From assembly GCF_001544575.2 (NCBI RefSeq), contig NZ_FCNY02000008.1:1-64000 (forward strand): a stretch of 64,000 nucleotides of DNA, given 5' to 3'. The notes below the pieces were generated by a model. It was not told the origin of the DNA. It saw only the letters and a list, made by a program, of their open reading frames with translations, and did not search any database. The translations under genes and the position numbers were made by a program. Positions within the stretch are counted from its first letter, which is position 1, and each line of letters starts with the position of its first letter. This document shows, piece by piece, positions 24,508 through 34,240 of the stretch. This DNA is from Caballeronia cordobensis. Lineage in GTDB: Bacteria; Pseudomonadota; Gammaproteobacteria; Burkholderiales; Burkholderiaceae.

Positions 24508-26310
24508 CTACGCCGCTTTCGCCAGCCACGCGCGCCATCCGCCCAACGCGGAGATGTCCTCTCCGGACTGCACGCCGTAGGGTTCGCACAGAAAGCCGGT
24601 GATCCACGAGCCGTCCCCGAGTTCGATCTTCCCCAACGCGAGCGGAGACGGCACGGTGGCGATGAACGAGCCGAATTCCGAGCTGGGCATCTCCCAGACC
24701 TCGATCGCGATCTCGGCGCCACCGGAATCGACACGCCACAGGCCGGGACGCCGCGTGCCGTCCGCCGATGCCGGCAAGGCGCACAGCCGATAGGACGGCG
24801 CGGTGCGCGTCGCCCGCACGAGACGCGCGTTCCGGCTGAGCAAATCGCGATTCAACGGCAAGCGTTCCATATGCGCGCCGCATACCGCCAGCTGCATGCG
24901 ATCGTTGCTCGCGACGCCTCGCGCGCCCGCATCGATTGCGTTATCGCCGACGCATGCGATGCCGCTCGCGCGCTGAAGCACATCGGCGATGCCGAGCAGA
25001 TATTGATCGGTGAAGGCGCGCCCGAAGACGGTCACGCCGCACGGCAGGCCGTTTTTCATGAAGCCGGTGGGCGCGGCGACCGCCGCATAGTCCAGCAGGT
25101 TCATGAAGTTGGTGTAGTAGCCGAGCAGCGAGTTCGGCCCGATCGGATCGCGTTCCAGTTCGGCGAGCGTCACGGGACGCGGGTAGGTCGGTGTCAGCAC
25201 GAAGTCAAGCGTATCGAGCGCCGCATCGCAGACGGCCTTCAGCGCCTGGAGACGGTATTGCGCGCGAAACAGCTCGACCGCGGTGGCGCCCGGCGCTTTC
25301 GCGAGCACATCGCGGATTACGGGCAGCACGGCGTCGGGCTGCGTGGTGATGAGTTCCTCGGTCACGCTGTAGCGCTCCGCCACCCACGGTCCCTGATAGA
25401 GCAGGCGCGCCGCTTCGACGAAAGGCGCGAAATCGATCTCGACAGCCTCGCCGCCGGCGGCTTCCAGCATCGCGCGAGCCTTGGCGAAGAGCGTGGGGCT
25501 TTCGGTGCATCCGTCGAATTCGAGTTGCGCGGGCACGCCGAAGCGAAACGCGGCAGGCGCGCCGAATGCGCGCGCGCCGTTCCATTGCGGATTGCCGCGG
25601 CTGTACGGGTCGCGCGGATCGGCTTGCGCGGTGAGCGCGAGAAGCTCGCTCGCTTCCGTGGCCGTCGCCGTGAAGAACGTCACGCAATCGAGCGTGCGGC
25701 AGGCCGGCACGACGCCAGCGGTCGAGAGCACGCCCTTCGTCGGCTTCAATCCGACGAGATTGTTCAGCGCGGCAGGCACGCGGCCCGAACCGGCCGTGTC
25801 GGTGCCGAGCGCGAAGCTGGCGACGCCCAGCGCGACCGCAAGCGACGAACCGGCGCTCGATCCGCCCGACGGATAGTCGGGATGCACACTGTTGCGGCAC
25901 TTGCCGTAAGGCGAGCGCGTGCCGTTGAGGCCGGTCGCGAACTGATCGAGATTGGTCTTGCCGAGCGGTATCGCGCCGAGCGCGATCAACCGTGCGACGA
26001 GCGTCGCCGATTCCGTCGGCGTGTACGCGAACGCGGGGCAGGCGGCGGTCGTCTCGATGCCCGCAAGGTCGATGTTGTCCTTGATCGCGAACGGAATGCC
26101 GTAGAGCGGCAGGCTCGCGACATCGTGTTCGTCGAGCCGGTTCAGGAAGGGCGCGACTTCCTCTTCCGTCAGAAGATGGACGAACAGATGAAACTCGGGA
26201 TCGAGCGCGGCGGCTTTTTCACGCAAGCCGGCGATCAGTTCGCGCGGCGTGAGCGTTCCATCGAGATAGGCGCGGCGCAGCGTCGGAAGACGCAGATCGA
26301 ATGACGACAT
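24508..26310 (-). CDS. atzF: Allophanate hydrolase
   Basis: This 600-residue amidase-signature enzyme converts allophanate to two CO2 and two ammonia. The catalytic triad is visible: Lys77 (GIPFAIKDNID), a Ser in PSGGSSAGSSLA (about 151) and the nucleophile Ser175 (GTDTAGSGRVPA). The C-terminal 130 residues form the extra domain typical of AtzF-type enzymes (VWEMPSSEFGSFIATVPSPL). It is the last gene of the minus-strand operon that begins with the guanidine riboswitch near 34337 and is separated from the carboxylase gene by only 18 bases. In this pathway allophanate comes from deimination of carboxyguanidine. Confidence 0.93.
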   Translation of the reverse strand: MSSFDLRLPTLRRAYLDGTLTPRELIAGLREKAAALDPEFHLFVHLLTEEEVAPFLNRLDEHDVASLPLYGIPFAIKDNIDLAGIETTAACPAFAYTPTESATLVARLIALGAIPLGKTNLDQFATGLNGTRSPYGKCRNSVHPDYPSGGSSAGSSLAVALGVASFALGTDTAGSGRVPAALNNLVGLKPTKGVLSTAGVVPACRTLDCVTFFTATATEASELLALTAQADPRDPYSRGNPQWNGARAFGAPAAFRFGVPAQLEFDGCTESPTLFAKARAMLEAAGGEAVEIDFAPFVEAARLLYQGPWVAERYSVTEELITTQPDAVLPVIRDVLAKAPGATAVELFRAQYRLQALKAVCDAALDTLDFVLTPTYPRPVTLAELERDPIGPNSLLGYYTNFMNLLDYAAVAAPTGFMKNGLPCGVTVFGRAFTDQYLLGIADVLQRASGIACVGDNAIDAGARGVASNDRMQLAVCGAHMERLPLNRDLLSRNARLVRATRTAPSYRLCALPASADGTRRPGLWRVDSGGAEIAIEVWEMPSSEFGSFIATVPSPLALGKIELGDGSWITGFLCEPYGVQSGEDISALGGWRAWLAKAA

Positions 26311-26328
26311 AGCTTTTTATCCGATAGT

Positions 26329-29300
26329 TTATTGACGTTCGATGACCGCAACGCGCTGTCCCGCGCGCACCGACGACCCCGGCGCGACGTGGATGGCGCC
26401 GACGGTCCCGGCGCACGGCGCGCAAACGGAGATCTCCATCTTCATCGATTCGATGACGAGCAGCACGTCGCCCGCCGCGACCCTGTCGCCGGGGGCGGCT
26501 TTCACTTGCCACAGGCTGCCCGCAATCTCGCTATCGACCGCGATTTCGCCGTCTTTCAGCGACGCCAGTTCGATCTCCTCGGCGACGGTCACATCGATCG
26601 ATTCCTCGGACGCGCCCGCTTCGCGCCAGCGCTCGCGTTCGGCCTGAAACGCCGACTGCTGACGCGCGCGGAACGCATCGATGCTCGACGATTCACGCGC
26701 CAGAAACGCCTGATAGTCCGGCAGCGACAACTCGGCATCGTCGATACGCAGCGGATAGCGCCCGAGCGGAAAGTCCGCGCGGATGCGCATGAGCTCATCG
26801 GCGGAGACTTCGAAGAAGCGGATCTGATCGAAGAAGCGCAGAAGGTAGGGCTGGCCGCCGAAATCCGCCACTTCGCGATAGCGATTCCACATCTGCAAGG
26901 TCCGGCCGATGAACTGGTATCCGCCCGGCCCTTCCATGCCGTACACGCACAGATACGCGCCGCCGATGCCCACCGAGTTCTCCGCGGTCCAGGTGCGCGC
27001 CGGGTTGTACTTCGTCGTTACGAGACGATGACGCGGATCGAGCGGCGTCGCGACCGGCGCGCCGAGATAGACATCGCCCAGACCCATCACGAGATAGCTC
27101 GCATCGAAAACGACGTTCCTGACGGCGTCGATGGAATCGAGATCGTTGATGCGGCGAATGAATTCCAGATTGCTCGGGCACCACGGCGCATCGCGGCGCA
27201 CGGTGGTCATGTATTTCTCGATCGCGAGCCGGCAGGCCGGGTCGTCCCACGAAAGCGGCAGATGCACCACGCGCGACGGCACGCGCAGATCGTTTTGCAG
27301 CAGCACGTCCTGCCATGTTTCCGCGACGATCTCGAGCAGGCGCGCGAGCGGCAGATCGTCGGGCCGATAGTGCACCTGCAGCGAACGAATGCCGGGTGTC
27401 AGATCGATCACGCCAGCGAGCGCCCTGGCTTCGAGCGACTGCATCAGCGCATGACCACGAAACCGCGACACGAGATCGAGTTCCGCCGGACCGATTTCGA
27501 GCAGCAGATGCGTATCGCCCGACACGCGCGCGACGAGTCTTTCGTGATCCGCGCCGGTGTCGAGCACGATGGGCGAGGTGAGCGCCGCGCGGCGTTCGGC
27601 GATCGCGTGCGGCTCGATCTCGAGCGTGTCGATTTCACGATGACGCCTGCGCGCGGCTTCCCGCGCTTCATCGATCCGTACCGGCACGAAGCGGACCTTG
27701 TCGCCCGCCTTCAACTGGCCGATATGCCACAGGTCCGCCTCGATGATCGTCACCGGACACACGAAGCCGCCGAGGCTCGGTCCGTCGGGCCCGAGTATCA
27801 CCGGCATGTCGCCCGTGAAGTCGATCGCGCCGACGGCGTACGGATTGTCGTGAATGTTCGACGGATGCAGGCCCGCTTCTCCGCCGTCCTCGCGCGCCCA
27901 TTCCGGCTTCGGACCGATGAGCCGCACGCCGGTACGGCTCGAGTTGAAGTGAATCTCCCATTCCGTATCGAGAAAGCGCTCGATATACCGGTTGCTGAAA
28001 TACTCGGGTGCGCCATGCGGACCGTAGACGACGCGAATCGTACGGACGTGTTCGAGCGTCGGCACGTTGTCGAGCGCCGCGCCGGCGCGTGCGTCGTCGA
28101 GCGGATACAGATGCAGGACATCGCCCGCGCGGATGGCGCGCCCGCCATGCCCGCCGAACTGGCCGAGCGTGAACGTGCTGCGGCTGCCGAGATAGCACGC
28201 GACATCGAGGCCGCCGCGCACGCAGAGATAGGCGCGCGCGCCCGCGCCGCGTATCGTGCCGAGCGCGAGCGTCGAACCGGCCGCAACGTGAAGGCTCGTG
28301 TGCATGGGCTGCGCGATGTCGTTGAGCAGGATCGGAATATCGGCGCCGGTGACGGCGATGACCGCATCGGTGTTGAAGCGCAGCGTGGGTCCGCTCATCG
28401 TCACTTCGAGCGCGGCGGCGTCGGCGGCGTTGCCGAGCAGGCGATTGCCGAGGCGCATCGCGCGATCGTCCATCGGTCCCGATGGCGGAATGCCGACGGC
28501 CCAGTACCCGAGTCGTCCCGGATAGTCCTGCACGGTCGTCTGCGTGCCGCCGCTCACGACCTCGACCGTGCTCGCGCGGTACTTCAGCCCTTCGAGACAG
28601 CGCGTCCACGGCTCGCCGGATGCGAACGGCGCGTCGGCGAGAATCTGTTTCAGATAATCGCGATTCGTCTCCACGCCATACAGGCGCGTGTTCGCGAGCG
28701 CGGCGTCGAGCGCATGGCGCGCTTCGTCGCGCGTCGGCGACCAGGCGATGATCTTCGCGAGCATCGGATCGAAGTAAGGCGGCACTTCGCAGCCGGCCTC
28801 GATCCACGTGTCGATGCGCAGCGCGTGGCCGTCCGCCTGCGGAAACGCGACGTCGGTCAGCAGGCCGGGGCTGGGCTTGAAGTCGCGGCCCGGATCTTCC
28901 GCATAGAGGCGCGCCTGGATCGCGTGGCCGCGCGGCGTGAGCCCGGCCGCGAGCGCCGGCAGCGGCGGCAGCGTTCCAGCGGCGAGTTCGATCATCCAGC
29001 GAACCAGATCGACGTTCCAGACCTGTTCCGTGACGCCGTGCTCGACCTGCAGGCGCGTGTTCACTTCGAGAAAATAGAAGCGTTGCGCCGCGCTGTCGTA
29101 CACGAATTCGACGGTGCCCGCCGAGCGGTAATCGACGGCTTTCGCGAGCCGGATCGCCGCATCGCAGAGCGCCTGCGGGATACCTTCCGGCAGCGCGGGC
29201 GCAGGCGTTTCCTCCAGCACTTTCTGATTGCGCCGCTGCACCGAGCAGTCGCGCACGCCGAGCGCGATCGCGTCGCCTTGTCCGTCGCCGAATACCTGAA

Positions 29301-29928
29301 CTTCCAGATGTCGCGCCCGTTCGATGTACTTCTCCAGAAAAACGCCCGCATCGCTGAAGTTGTTTTCGCCGAGCCGCCTGACGGCGTCGAAATGCGTGGC
29401 GAGTTCATCGGCGTTCCAGCACACGCGCATGCCGATGCCCCCGCCGCCCGCCGTGCTCTTGAGCATCACCGGATAGGTGATCGACTGCGCGGCGTCGAGC
29501 GCGGCCTGCACGCCGTCGAGCAGGCCGGTGCCTTCGAGCATCGGCACACCCTGTTGCGCTGCGATCTCGCGCGCGGTGTGCTTCAGGCCGAACGCACGCA
29601 ATTGCGCGGGCGTCGGTCCGATGAACGCGATCCCCGCCGCTTCGCACGCTTCGCCGAACGCGGCGTTTTCCGACAGGAAGCCGTATCCCGGATGAATCGC
29701 CTGCACGCCTTCGCGGCGCGCGATATCGAGAATCTTCGCCGTGTCGAGATAGGTCGTCGATGCGGGGCCGTCGCCGAGCGCATGCGCGATCGATGCTTCG
29801 CTGACGTGACGGCTCGCGCGGTCGGCTTCGGCGTACACGGCGACGCCGGTGACGTCGAGCACGCGCAAGGTTCTGAGTATGCGGCACGCGATCGCGCCGC
29901 GATTGGCAATCAGGATCTTCTCGAACAT
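26329..29928 (-). CDS. Biotin-dependent guanidine/urea carboxylase
   Basis: This cytoplasmic enzyme of 1199 residues has three parts. A biotin carboxylase occupies about 1-450 (KILIANRGAIACRILRTL, KSTAGGGGIGMR). A carboxyltransferase built of KipA/KipI-like domains spans about 470-1050 (GGTQTTVQDYPGRLGYWAVG, FTGDMPVILGPDGPSLGG). A C-terminal biotin carrier holds the biotinylated Lys1163 in VIESMKMEI. Proteins of this family are annotated as urea carboxylase. Those linked to the two deiminase subunits and a guanidine riboswitch carboxylate guanidine instead, as has been shown in pseudomonads. The start at 29928 is the family start; the upstream open frame has no family similarity. The 172 bases before it hold no gene I can support. 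Confidence 0.93.
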   Translation of the reverse strand: MFEKILIANRGAIACRILRTLRVLDVTGVAVYAEADRASRHVSEASIAHALGDGPASTTYLDTAKILDIARREGVQAIHPGYGFLSENAAFGEACEAAGIAFIGPTPAQLRAFGLKHTAREIAAQQGVPMLEGTGLLDGVQAALDAAQSITYPVMLKSTAGGGGIGMRVCWNADELATHFDAVRRLGENNFSDAGVFLEKYIERARHLEVQVFGDGQGDAIALGVRDCSVQRRNQKVLEETPAPALPEGIPQALCDAAIRLAKAVDYRSAGTVEFVYDSAAQRFYFLEVNTRLQVEHGVTEQVWNVDLVRWMIELAAGTLPPLPALAAGLTPRGHAIQARLYAEDPGRDFKPSPGLLTDVAFPQADGHALRIDTWIEAGCEVPPYFDPMLAKIIAWSPTRDEARHALDAALANTRLYGVETNRDYLKQILADAPFASGEPWTRCLEGLKYRASTVEVVSGGTQTTVQDYPGRLGYWAVGIPPSGPMDDRAMRLGNRLLGNAADAAALEVTMSGPTLRFNTDAVIAVTGADIPILLNDIAQPMHTSLHVAAGSTLALGTIRGAGARAYLCVRGGLDVACYLGSRSTFTLGQFGGHGGRAIRAGDVLHLYPLDDARAGAALDNVPTLEHVRTIRVVYGPHGAPEYFSNRYIERFLDTEWEIHFNSSRTGVRLIGPKPEWAREDGGEAGLHPSNIHDNPYAVGAIDFTGDMPVILGPDGPSLGGFVCPVTIIEADLWHIGQLKAGDKVRFVPVRIDEAREAARRRHREIDTLEIEPHAIAERRAALTSPIVLDTGADHERLVARVSGDTHLLLEIGPAELDLVSRFRGHALMQSLEARALAGVIDLTPGIRSLQVHYRPDDLPLARLLEIVAETWQDVLLQNDLRVPSRVVHLPLSWDDPACRLAIEKYMTTVRRDAPWCPSNLEFIRRINDLDSIDAVRNVVFDASYLVMGLGDVYLGAPVATPLDPRHRLVTTKYNPARTWTAENSVGIGGAYLCVYGMEGPGGYQFIGRTLQMWNRYREVADFGGQPYLLRFFDQIRFFEVSADELMRIRADFPLGRYPLRIDDAELSLPDYQAFLARESSSIDAFRARQQSAFQAERERWREAGASEESIDVTVAEEIELASLKDGEIAVDSEIAGSLWQVKAAPGDRVAAGDVLLVIESMKMEISVCAPCAGTVGAIHVAPGSSVRAGQRVAVIERQ

Positions 29929-30100
29929 GGCAGGATGGGTGATTCGGAGGCGGGCCGTCCCGCCGTGGGCATGGCGAGCCGCGGTCGTCCGCGGCTGCAT
30001 TCGGATCAGCGATAGCTCTCGTTCAGGCGATCGCGCGTGAGCGTGCAGCAGCGTCCCGAGCGCACGAGCATCACGCGGTATATCCAGCGGCGCACGCGCG

Positions 30101-30742
30101 TCAGTTCCATATGATCAGCTCCGCCGGAGTCGGGTTGTACGCGTTGCACGGATTGTTCAGCTGCGGGCAGTTCGAAATCAGCACGATGACGTCCATCTCC
30201 GCGCGCAGCTCGACATACTTGCCCGGCGCGGAAATGCCGTCCTCGAACGTGAGACCGCCTGTGGCCGTCACCGGCACGTTCATGAAGAAGTTGACGTTCG
30301 CGCCGATGTCGCGCTTCGACAGCCGCCCGTCGTGCGCGCACGCGCGCAGGAAGTTGTCGCGGCAGCTATGCATATAGCGCTTCTCGAGCGCATAGCGCAC
30401 GGTGTTGCTTTCCTGCGCACATGCGCCACCGAGCGTGTCGTGACGGCCGCACGTATCGGCGACGATGGTCAGCATCGGATTGCCGAGGTTCGAGTACAGC
30501 ACCGAACCCGTCGTCAGATACAGGCTTTGCTGCCGGCGCAACGTGCGCTGCGGGTCGAAGCGTTCGCGCGGATCGTCGAGGCGGTAGAACAGCGTATCGA
30601 CGGCCTGATTGCCTTCGAGATCGACGATGCGCAACGTTTGTCCGGCCTTCACTTCATGCAGCCACGGTTCGCCCGCGGCGAGCGTTTCGCGATGAATCGC
30701 GTTGTCGGGATGTTTCTCGCTGACGGTAAGCATGTTCGTCAT
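30101..30742 (-). CDS. Carboxyguanidine deiminase subunit (urea carboxylase-associated protein 1)
   Basis: This 213-residue protein belongs to the DUF1989 family. Conserved segments include [40 protein letters not shown] and [19 protein letters not shown]. Two paralogous DUF1989 proteins accompany guanidine carboxylases and together form carboxyguanidine deiminase, which removes ammonia to give allophanate; earlier annotations call them urea carboxylase-associated proteins. An in-frame ATG at 30733 is an alternative start. It follows its partner gene (30755-31459) by 12 bases. Confidence 0.9.
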   Translation of the reverse strand: MTNMLTVSEKHPDNAIHRETLAAGEPWLHEVKAGQTLRIVDLEGNQAVDTLFYRLDDPRERFDPQRTLRRQQSLYLTTGSVLYSNLGNPMLTIVADTCGRHDTLGGACAQESNTVRYALEKRYMHSCRDNFLRACAHDGRLSKRDIGANVNFFMNVPVTATGGLTFEDGISAPGKYVELRAEMDVIVLISNCPQLNNPCNAYNPTPAELIIWN

Positions 30743-30754
30743 GTCGGGTTTCGC

Positions 30755-31459
30755 TCAAAGAAAGAATCGTTCCGTGTTGATGAAACCGCGCACGTTTTCC
30801 TCGCATGCGGTGCGGCACATCTCGGCCACTTCGGAACCCGACTCGCGCAATTCGAGCTGGACGGGTTTCGGTGCGTATTCGGGGTTCGGGTCGAGCGGAT
30901 GCTGGATCGCCGTGAGCACGACGAGCGTGTTCATCGGCGCATACAGCTCGACCGTGTCGCCGGCTTTCGAATTGCCGGGCACGAAGGCGAGCGCGCCTTC
31001 ATCGGTCACATCGACACGGCTGAAGAGATTGAGCGTCATCATCAGATCGGAAACCGTGAGTCCCCACTTGCTCATTTCGACGAGCAGGTTGTCCGTGCCG
31101 TTGCGATAAAACGCGTTGCGCAGTTCCTGATAGCGGCCCGCGCCGTATCGTTCGAACACTTCCTGCGCGTTCGACACGCCACCGATGCTGTCATGCCAGC
31201 CGCAGGTATCCGCGACGATCGCGGCCAGCACGCGGCCCATGTCGGAATAGAGGCAATGGCCGGCGGTGAGCTTCGCGGTGTGCTGGCACTTCAGCGAATC
31301 CGGCAGGTTCAGACGTTCGCTTTTCTCGGCGGCGTTGACCATCATCACGCTGACATTCGCGCCGCCGCGCAAGTCGGTAATGCGCAGCGACTGCCCGCGT
31401 TTGACGATGAGCGACGTATGACCGCCGCCGGGAACGGCTTCTTCGAGTAGCAATGTCAT
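30755..31459 (-). CDS. Carboxyguanidine deiminase subunit (urea carboxylase-associated protein 2)
   Basis: This 234-residue DUF1989 paralogue of the preceding entry has the same architecture: KRGQSLRITDLRGGANVSVM, LYSDMGRVLAAIVADTCGWH and LNLFSRVDVTDEGALAFVPG. The shared VADTCG(R/W)H motif, with Cys and His, is a likely metal or catalytic site. It sits between the importer ATPase gene (16-base gap) and its partner subunit gene. The pair would deiminate carboxyguanidine made by the carboxylase. Assignment follows from gene context and the riboswitch as well as sequence. Confidence 0.9.
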   Translation of the reverse strand: MTLLLEEAVPGGGHTSLIVKRGQSLRITDLRGGANVSVMMVNAAEKSERLNLPDSLKCQHTAKLTAGHCLYSDMGRVLAAIVADTCGWHDSIGGVSNAQEVFERYGAGRYQELRNAFYRNGTDNLLVEMSKWGLTVSDLMMTLNLFSRVDVTDEGALAFVPGNSKAGDTVELYAPMNTLVVLTAIQHPLDPNPEYAPKPVQLELRESGSEVAEMCRTACEENVRGFINTERFFL

Positions 31460-31475
31460 GGGATTGAGCTTCCTT

Positions 31476-32267
31476 TCAGTCGGAGACCAGTTCGATGCTG
31501 GATGCGCCCTGCACGGCGGCCTGTGCCATATGCACCGCCGACGCGGACGCGCGCGACCGGTCGAGCGGAATGTCGTAGGTGATGCGTGCGCCGTATGCGC
31601 CCGGCGCCTGCGGATCGACGCGCACCTTGTCGAAGACGAGCACGCGGCTGCCCAGCGTGAAGCCTTCCTTGAGGTCGTGCGTGACCATGAAGATGGTGAG
31701 TTTCGATTCGCGCCACAGGTCCGACAGCAGCAGGTGCATGTCCTTGCGGATGCCGGGATCGAGCGCGCCGAACGGTTCGTCGAGCAGCAGCACGCGCGGC
31801 TTCATCATGAGTGCCTGCGCGATGGCGAGCCGTTGCTGCATGCCGCCCGAGAGTTGCTGCGGATACTTGTTCAACGAGGCGCCGAGGCCGACGCGTTCGA
31901 GCATCGCGGCGGCTTCGTCGCGTGCCGCGCGGCGTCGCGCGCCGAACAGGCGTCCGGTGAATTTCGCACGCGGCAATTCGAGACCGAGCATCACGTTGCG
32001 CAGCACGCTCAGATGATCGAACACGGAGTAGCGCTGAAACACGACGCCGCGATGCGCGTCCGGTTCGGCGGGAAGCGCCGCGCCGTCGAGCAGGATCTCG
32101 CCGCGCGTCGCGCGTTCCTGACCGAGCAGAAGACGCAGAAACGTCGACTTGCCGCAGCCGGAGGCGCCGACCATCGAACAGAATTCGCCTTCTTTCACCG
32201 AGAGATTCAGGCGTTCGAGCACGACCTGATCGCCGTACTGCTTCCACAGATTGCGCACTTCGATCAT
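31476..32267 (-). CDS. ABC importer ATPase (nitrate/sulfonate/taurine class) of guanidine operon
   Basis: This 263-residue ATPase has Walker A GASGCGKST at residues 34-42, signature LSGGMQQRLAIA and Walker B VLLLDEPFGALD. The ATG at 32267 overlaps the permease stop as ATGA, fixing the start; the open frame continues into the permease gene only as an overlap. The C-terminal 40 residues are variable. With the permease and binding protein it completes an importer found with guanidine carboxylase genes, presumably for guanidine or a related compound. Confidence 0.92.
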   Translation of the reverse strand: MIEVRNLWKQYGDQVVLERLNLSVKEGEFCSMVGASGCGKSTFLRLLLGQERATRGEILLDGAALPAEPDAHRGVVFQRYSVFDHLSVLRNVMLGLELPRAKFTGRLFGARRRAARDEAAAMLERVGLGASLNKYPQQLSGGMQQRLAIAQALMMKPRVLLLDEPFGALDPGIRKDMHLLLSDLWRESKLTIFMVTHDLKEGFTLGSRVLVFDKVRVDPQAPGAYGARITYDIPLDRSRASASAVHMAQAAVQGASSIELVSD

Positions 32268-33079
32268 CGCGCGCCTCCGCCGTACCACGGAAAGCACCAC
32301 TGCGTGATACGTCGCAGCAGTTCGTCGGTGAGCCACGCGAGCAGCGTGATCCATGCGACGTACGGAAGGATCAGATCCATCGACAGATAACGCCGCACGA
32401 GGAAGATGCGATAGCCGAGCCCGTCGGTCGATGCGATCGCTTCCGCCGCGATGAGAAAGAGCCAGGCCGCGCCGAGCGACAGACGCAGCGCGACGAGCAG
32501 GCGCGGCAGCAGTTGCGGCAGCACGAGACGCAGGATCAGCGTCCAGCTCGTCGCGCCGAGCGTTTGCGCTTTCACCCACAATTCGGCGGGAATCTCGCCG
32601 GCGCGGGCGTGCAGGTCGCGGATGATCATCGGCGTGATGCCGACCACGATAAGCACGACCTTCGACAGCTCGTCCAGGCCGAAGACGATGAACAGAATCG
32701 GCAGTACGGCGAGCGGCGGCACCATCGACATGACGGTGATGAAGGGCGACAGCGTCGCGCTCACGAGCGGCAACGATCCCGTGGCGATGGCGGCGACGAG
32801 CGCGATCGCCGCGCTCACGGCGAGCCCGATGCCGAGCCGCCGCAAGCTCGACACGGTATCGGCCCACAACAGATAGTCGCCGGTGCGCCGGTCTTCGGTG
32901 AACGCGGCCGAGCGCATCGCGTCGCTCATTTGCGCGGCGCTCGGCAGCAGCTTGTCGTCGGGGTTGAGCGCGAGCCGCATCGACGAGCCGGTGAAATAGA
33001 CCGCGAGCAACACCACGAACGGCAGCAGAAGCAGCATCAGGCCGCCGGTCCTGCTCGGATGTCGATTGATGAGTCGCAT
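32264..33079 (-). CDS. ABC importer permease of guanidine operon
   Basis: This 271-residue inner-membrane permease of the SsuC/TauC class has about six membrane segments. A first helix (LMLLLLPFVVLLAVYFTG) and a periplasmic stretch precede the core. The ATPase-coupling loop includes VKAQTLGATSWTLILRLVLP, and LRLSLGAAWLFLIAAEAIAS is a class hallmark. It lies 37 bases after the binding protein gene and overlaps the ATPase gene. Confidence 0.92.
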   Translation of the reverse strand: MRLINRHPSRTGGLMLLLLPFVVLLAVYFTGSSMRLALNPDDKLLPSAAQMSDAMRSAAFTEDRRTGDYLLWADTVSSLRRLGIGLAVSAAIALVAAIATGSLPLVSATLSPFITVMSMVPPLAVLPILFIVFGLDELSKVVLIVVGITPMIIRDLHARAGEIPAELWVKAQTLGATSWTLILRLVLPQLLPRLLVALRLSLGAAWLFLIAAEAIASTDGLGYRIFLVRRYLSMDLILPYVAWITLLAWLTDELLRRITQWCFPWYGGGAR

Positions 33080-33116
33080 GATGACCGCCTCGTATCTAGC
33101 GCGTGTGTTCTCGGAT

Positions 33117-34184
33117 TCAGAGCTTGCCGGACGCCGCCATGTCGACGTAGGTCGGATCGAAGCGCAATTTCACGTTGCCCTTGTTGCCGATCACGACGCC
33201 CTTGTCGAACGCCATGCCGACGGCATCCGCGCTTTTCGCGTCCTGTCCGAGCAGGCCGTGATCGAACGAGAACTTCGCGACGCGCGTCATGATCTTCGGC
33301 ATGTCCGGGCTGGTGACGAAATCGAGCGCGGCCTTCGGCGTGTAGAAGAGGGCGGTCGTCGAGAGCTGGCCCTTGAAGTTGGCGAGATCGGTGCCGGACG
33401 CCTTCGCCATCGACGTCAGTGCGCCCGTGGTTTGCGTCGAATCGCCGTGCATCAGCGCGACCATCTCGAACCACGCGCCGGTGAGGGCCTTGCCGAGCGC
33501 CGGGTTCTCCTTCAGCGTCTTCGTGTTGACGACCATCATGTCCATGATCTCGCCGGGAATCTTGCTGGAGTCGAAAACTTCGGTGACGTTCGGGCGCACC
33601 TTGAGATCGGCGAGCATCGGGTTCCATGTGACGGTGTTGTGCACCGCGGGCGTGGCGAATGCGCCGGAGATATCGGCATCGGACGTATTGACGACCTTGA
33701 GATCGCGCTCGCTCATGTGCGCGCTTTCGAGGGCGCGAACGAGCAGGTAATGCGAGACGGAGAACTGGACGAGATTGATTTGCTGGCCTTTCAGATCGGC
33801 GATCTGCTTGCCTTTGCCCTTCATCAGCACGCCGTCGTTGCCGTTCGAATAGTCGCTGACGATGAGCGCCGTCGAGTCCACGCCGCCCGATGCCGGAATG
33901 GTGAGCGCGTCCATGTTGGTCATGGCGCAGCCGTCGAACTTGCCTGCCGTGTATTGATTGATCGACTCGACGTAGTCGTTCAACTGCACGACATCGATAT
34001 TGATGCCGTACTTCTTCGCCCACTTGGAAACGATGCCTTGCGTCTTCGCTTCGCCCCACGGCATCCAGCCTGCGTAAATGGTCCAGCAGACCTTGAAGTC
34101 GTTGCGAGGCGCGGCGGACGCGGCGCCGGAAGCGAAGGCGAGGAAGACGGCGGCGATGCCAAGACAGCGAGCGAGCTTGCGCAT
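33117..34184 (-). CDS. ABC importer solute-binding protein of guanidine operon
   Basis: This periplasmic protein of 355 residues has the signal peptide MRKLARCLGIAAVFLAFASG, cleaved near ASAA, and mature start APRNDFKVCWTIYAGWMPWG. That opening and the NQYTAGKFDGCAMTNMDALT segment fit the NMT1/SsuA-like binding proteins linked to urea/guanidine carboxylase operons. The ATG at 34184 is chosen because the signal peptide begins there and GAGG lies eight bases upstream. It is the first gene after the riboswitch. The bound solute is probably guanidine or a compound that releases it. Confidence 0.91.
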   Translation of the reverse strand: MRKLARCLGIAAVFLAFASGAASAAPRNDFKVCWTIYAGWMPWGEAKTQGIVSKWAKKYGINIDVVQLNDYVESINQYTAGKFDGCAMTNMDALTIPASGGVDSTALIVSDYSNGNDGVLMKGKGKQIADLKGQQINLVQFSVSHYLLVRALESAHMSERDLKVVNTSDADISGAFATPAVHNTVTWNPMLADLKVRPNVTEVFDSSKIPGEIMDMMVVNTKTLKENPALGKALTGAWFEMVALMHGDSTQTTGALTSMAKASGTDLANFKGQLSTTALFYTPKAALDFVTSPDMPKIMTRVAKFSFDHGLLGQDAKSADAVGMAFDKGVVIGNKGNVKLRFDPTYVDMAASGKL

Positions 34185-34196
34185 GAGGTTGACCTC
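34185..34196 (-). promoter_or_regulatory. Palindrome covering the ribosome site of the first guanidine-operon gene
   Basis: Read on the minus strand, GAGGTCAACCTC lies directly before the ATG at 34184. GAGG is the probable ribosome site, and CCTC could pair with it around a TCAA loop. The four-pair stem alone is weak, but it could form part of the riboswitch's output structure. Confidence 0.4.
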
Positions 34197-34240
34197 GAAG
34201 GAGACGGTTGACGACGGCAGGGAGCAGCGCAAACATCGCG

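Noticed and set aside
26329-29928. Simple annotation as urea carboxylase for urea degradation
   Set aside because: The riboswitch leader and both DUF1989 deiminase subunits argue for guanidine; urea remains possible as a side substrate.
26332-30015. 1227-residue open frame on the plus strand opposite the carboxylase gene
   Set aside because: It mirrors the carboxylase coding frame, is Arg- and His-rich, has no recognisable domain and is a GC-driven shadow.
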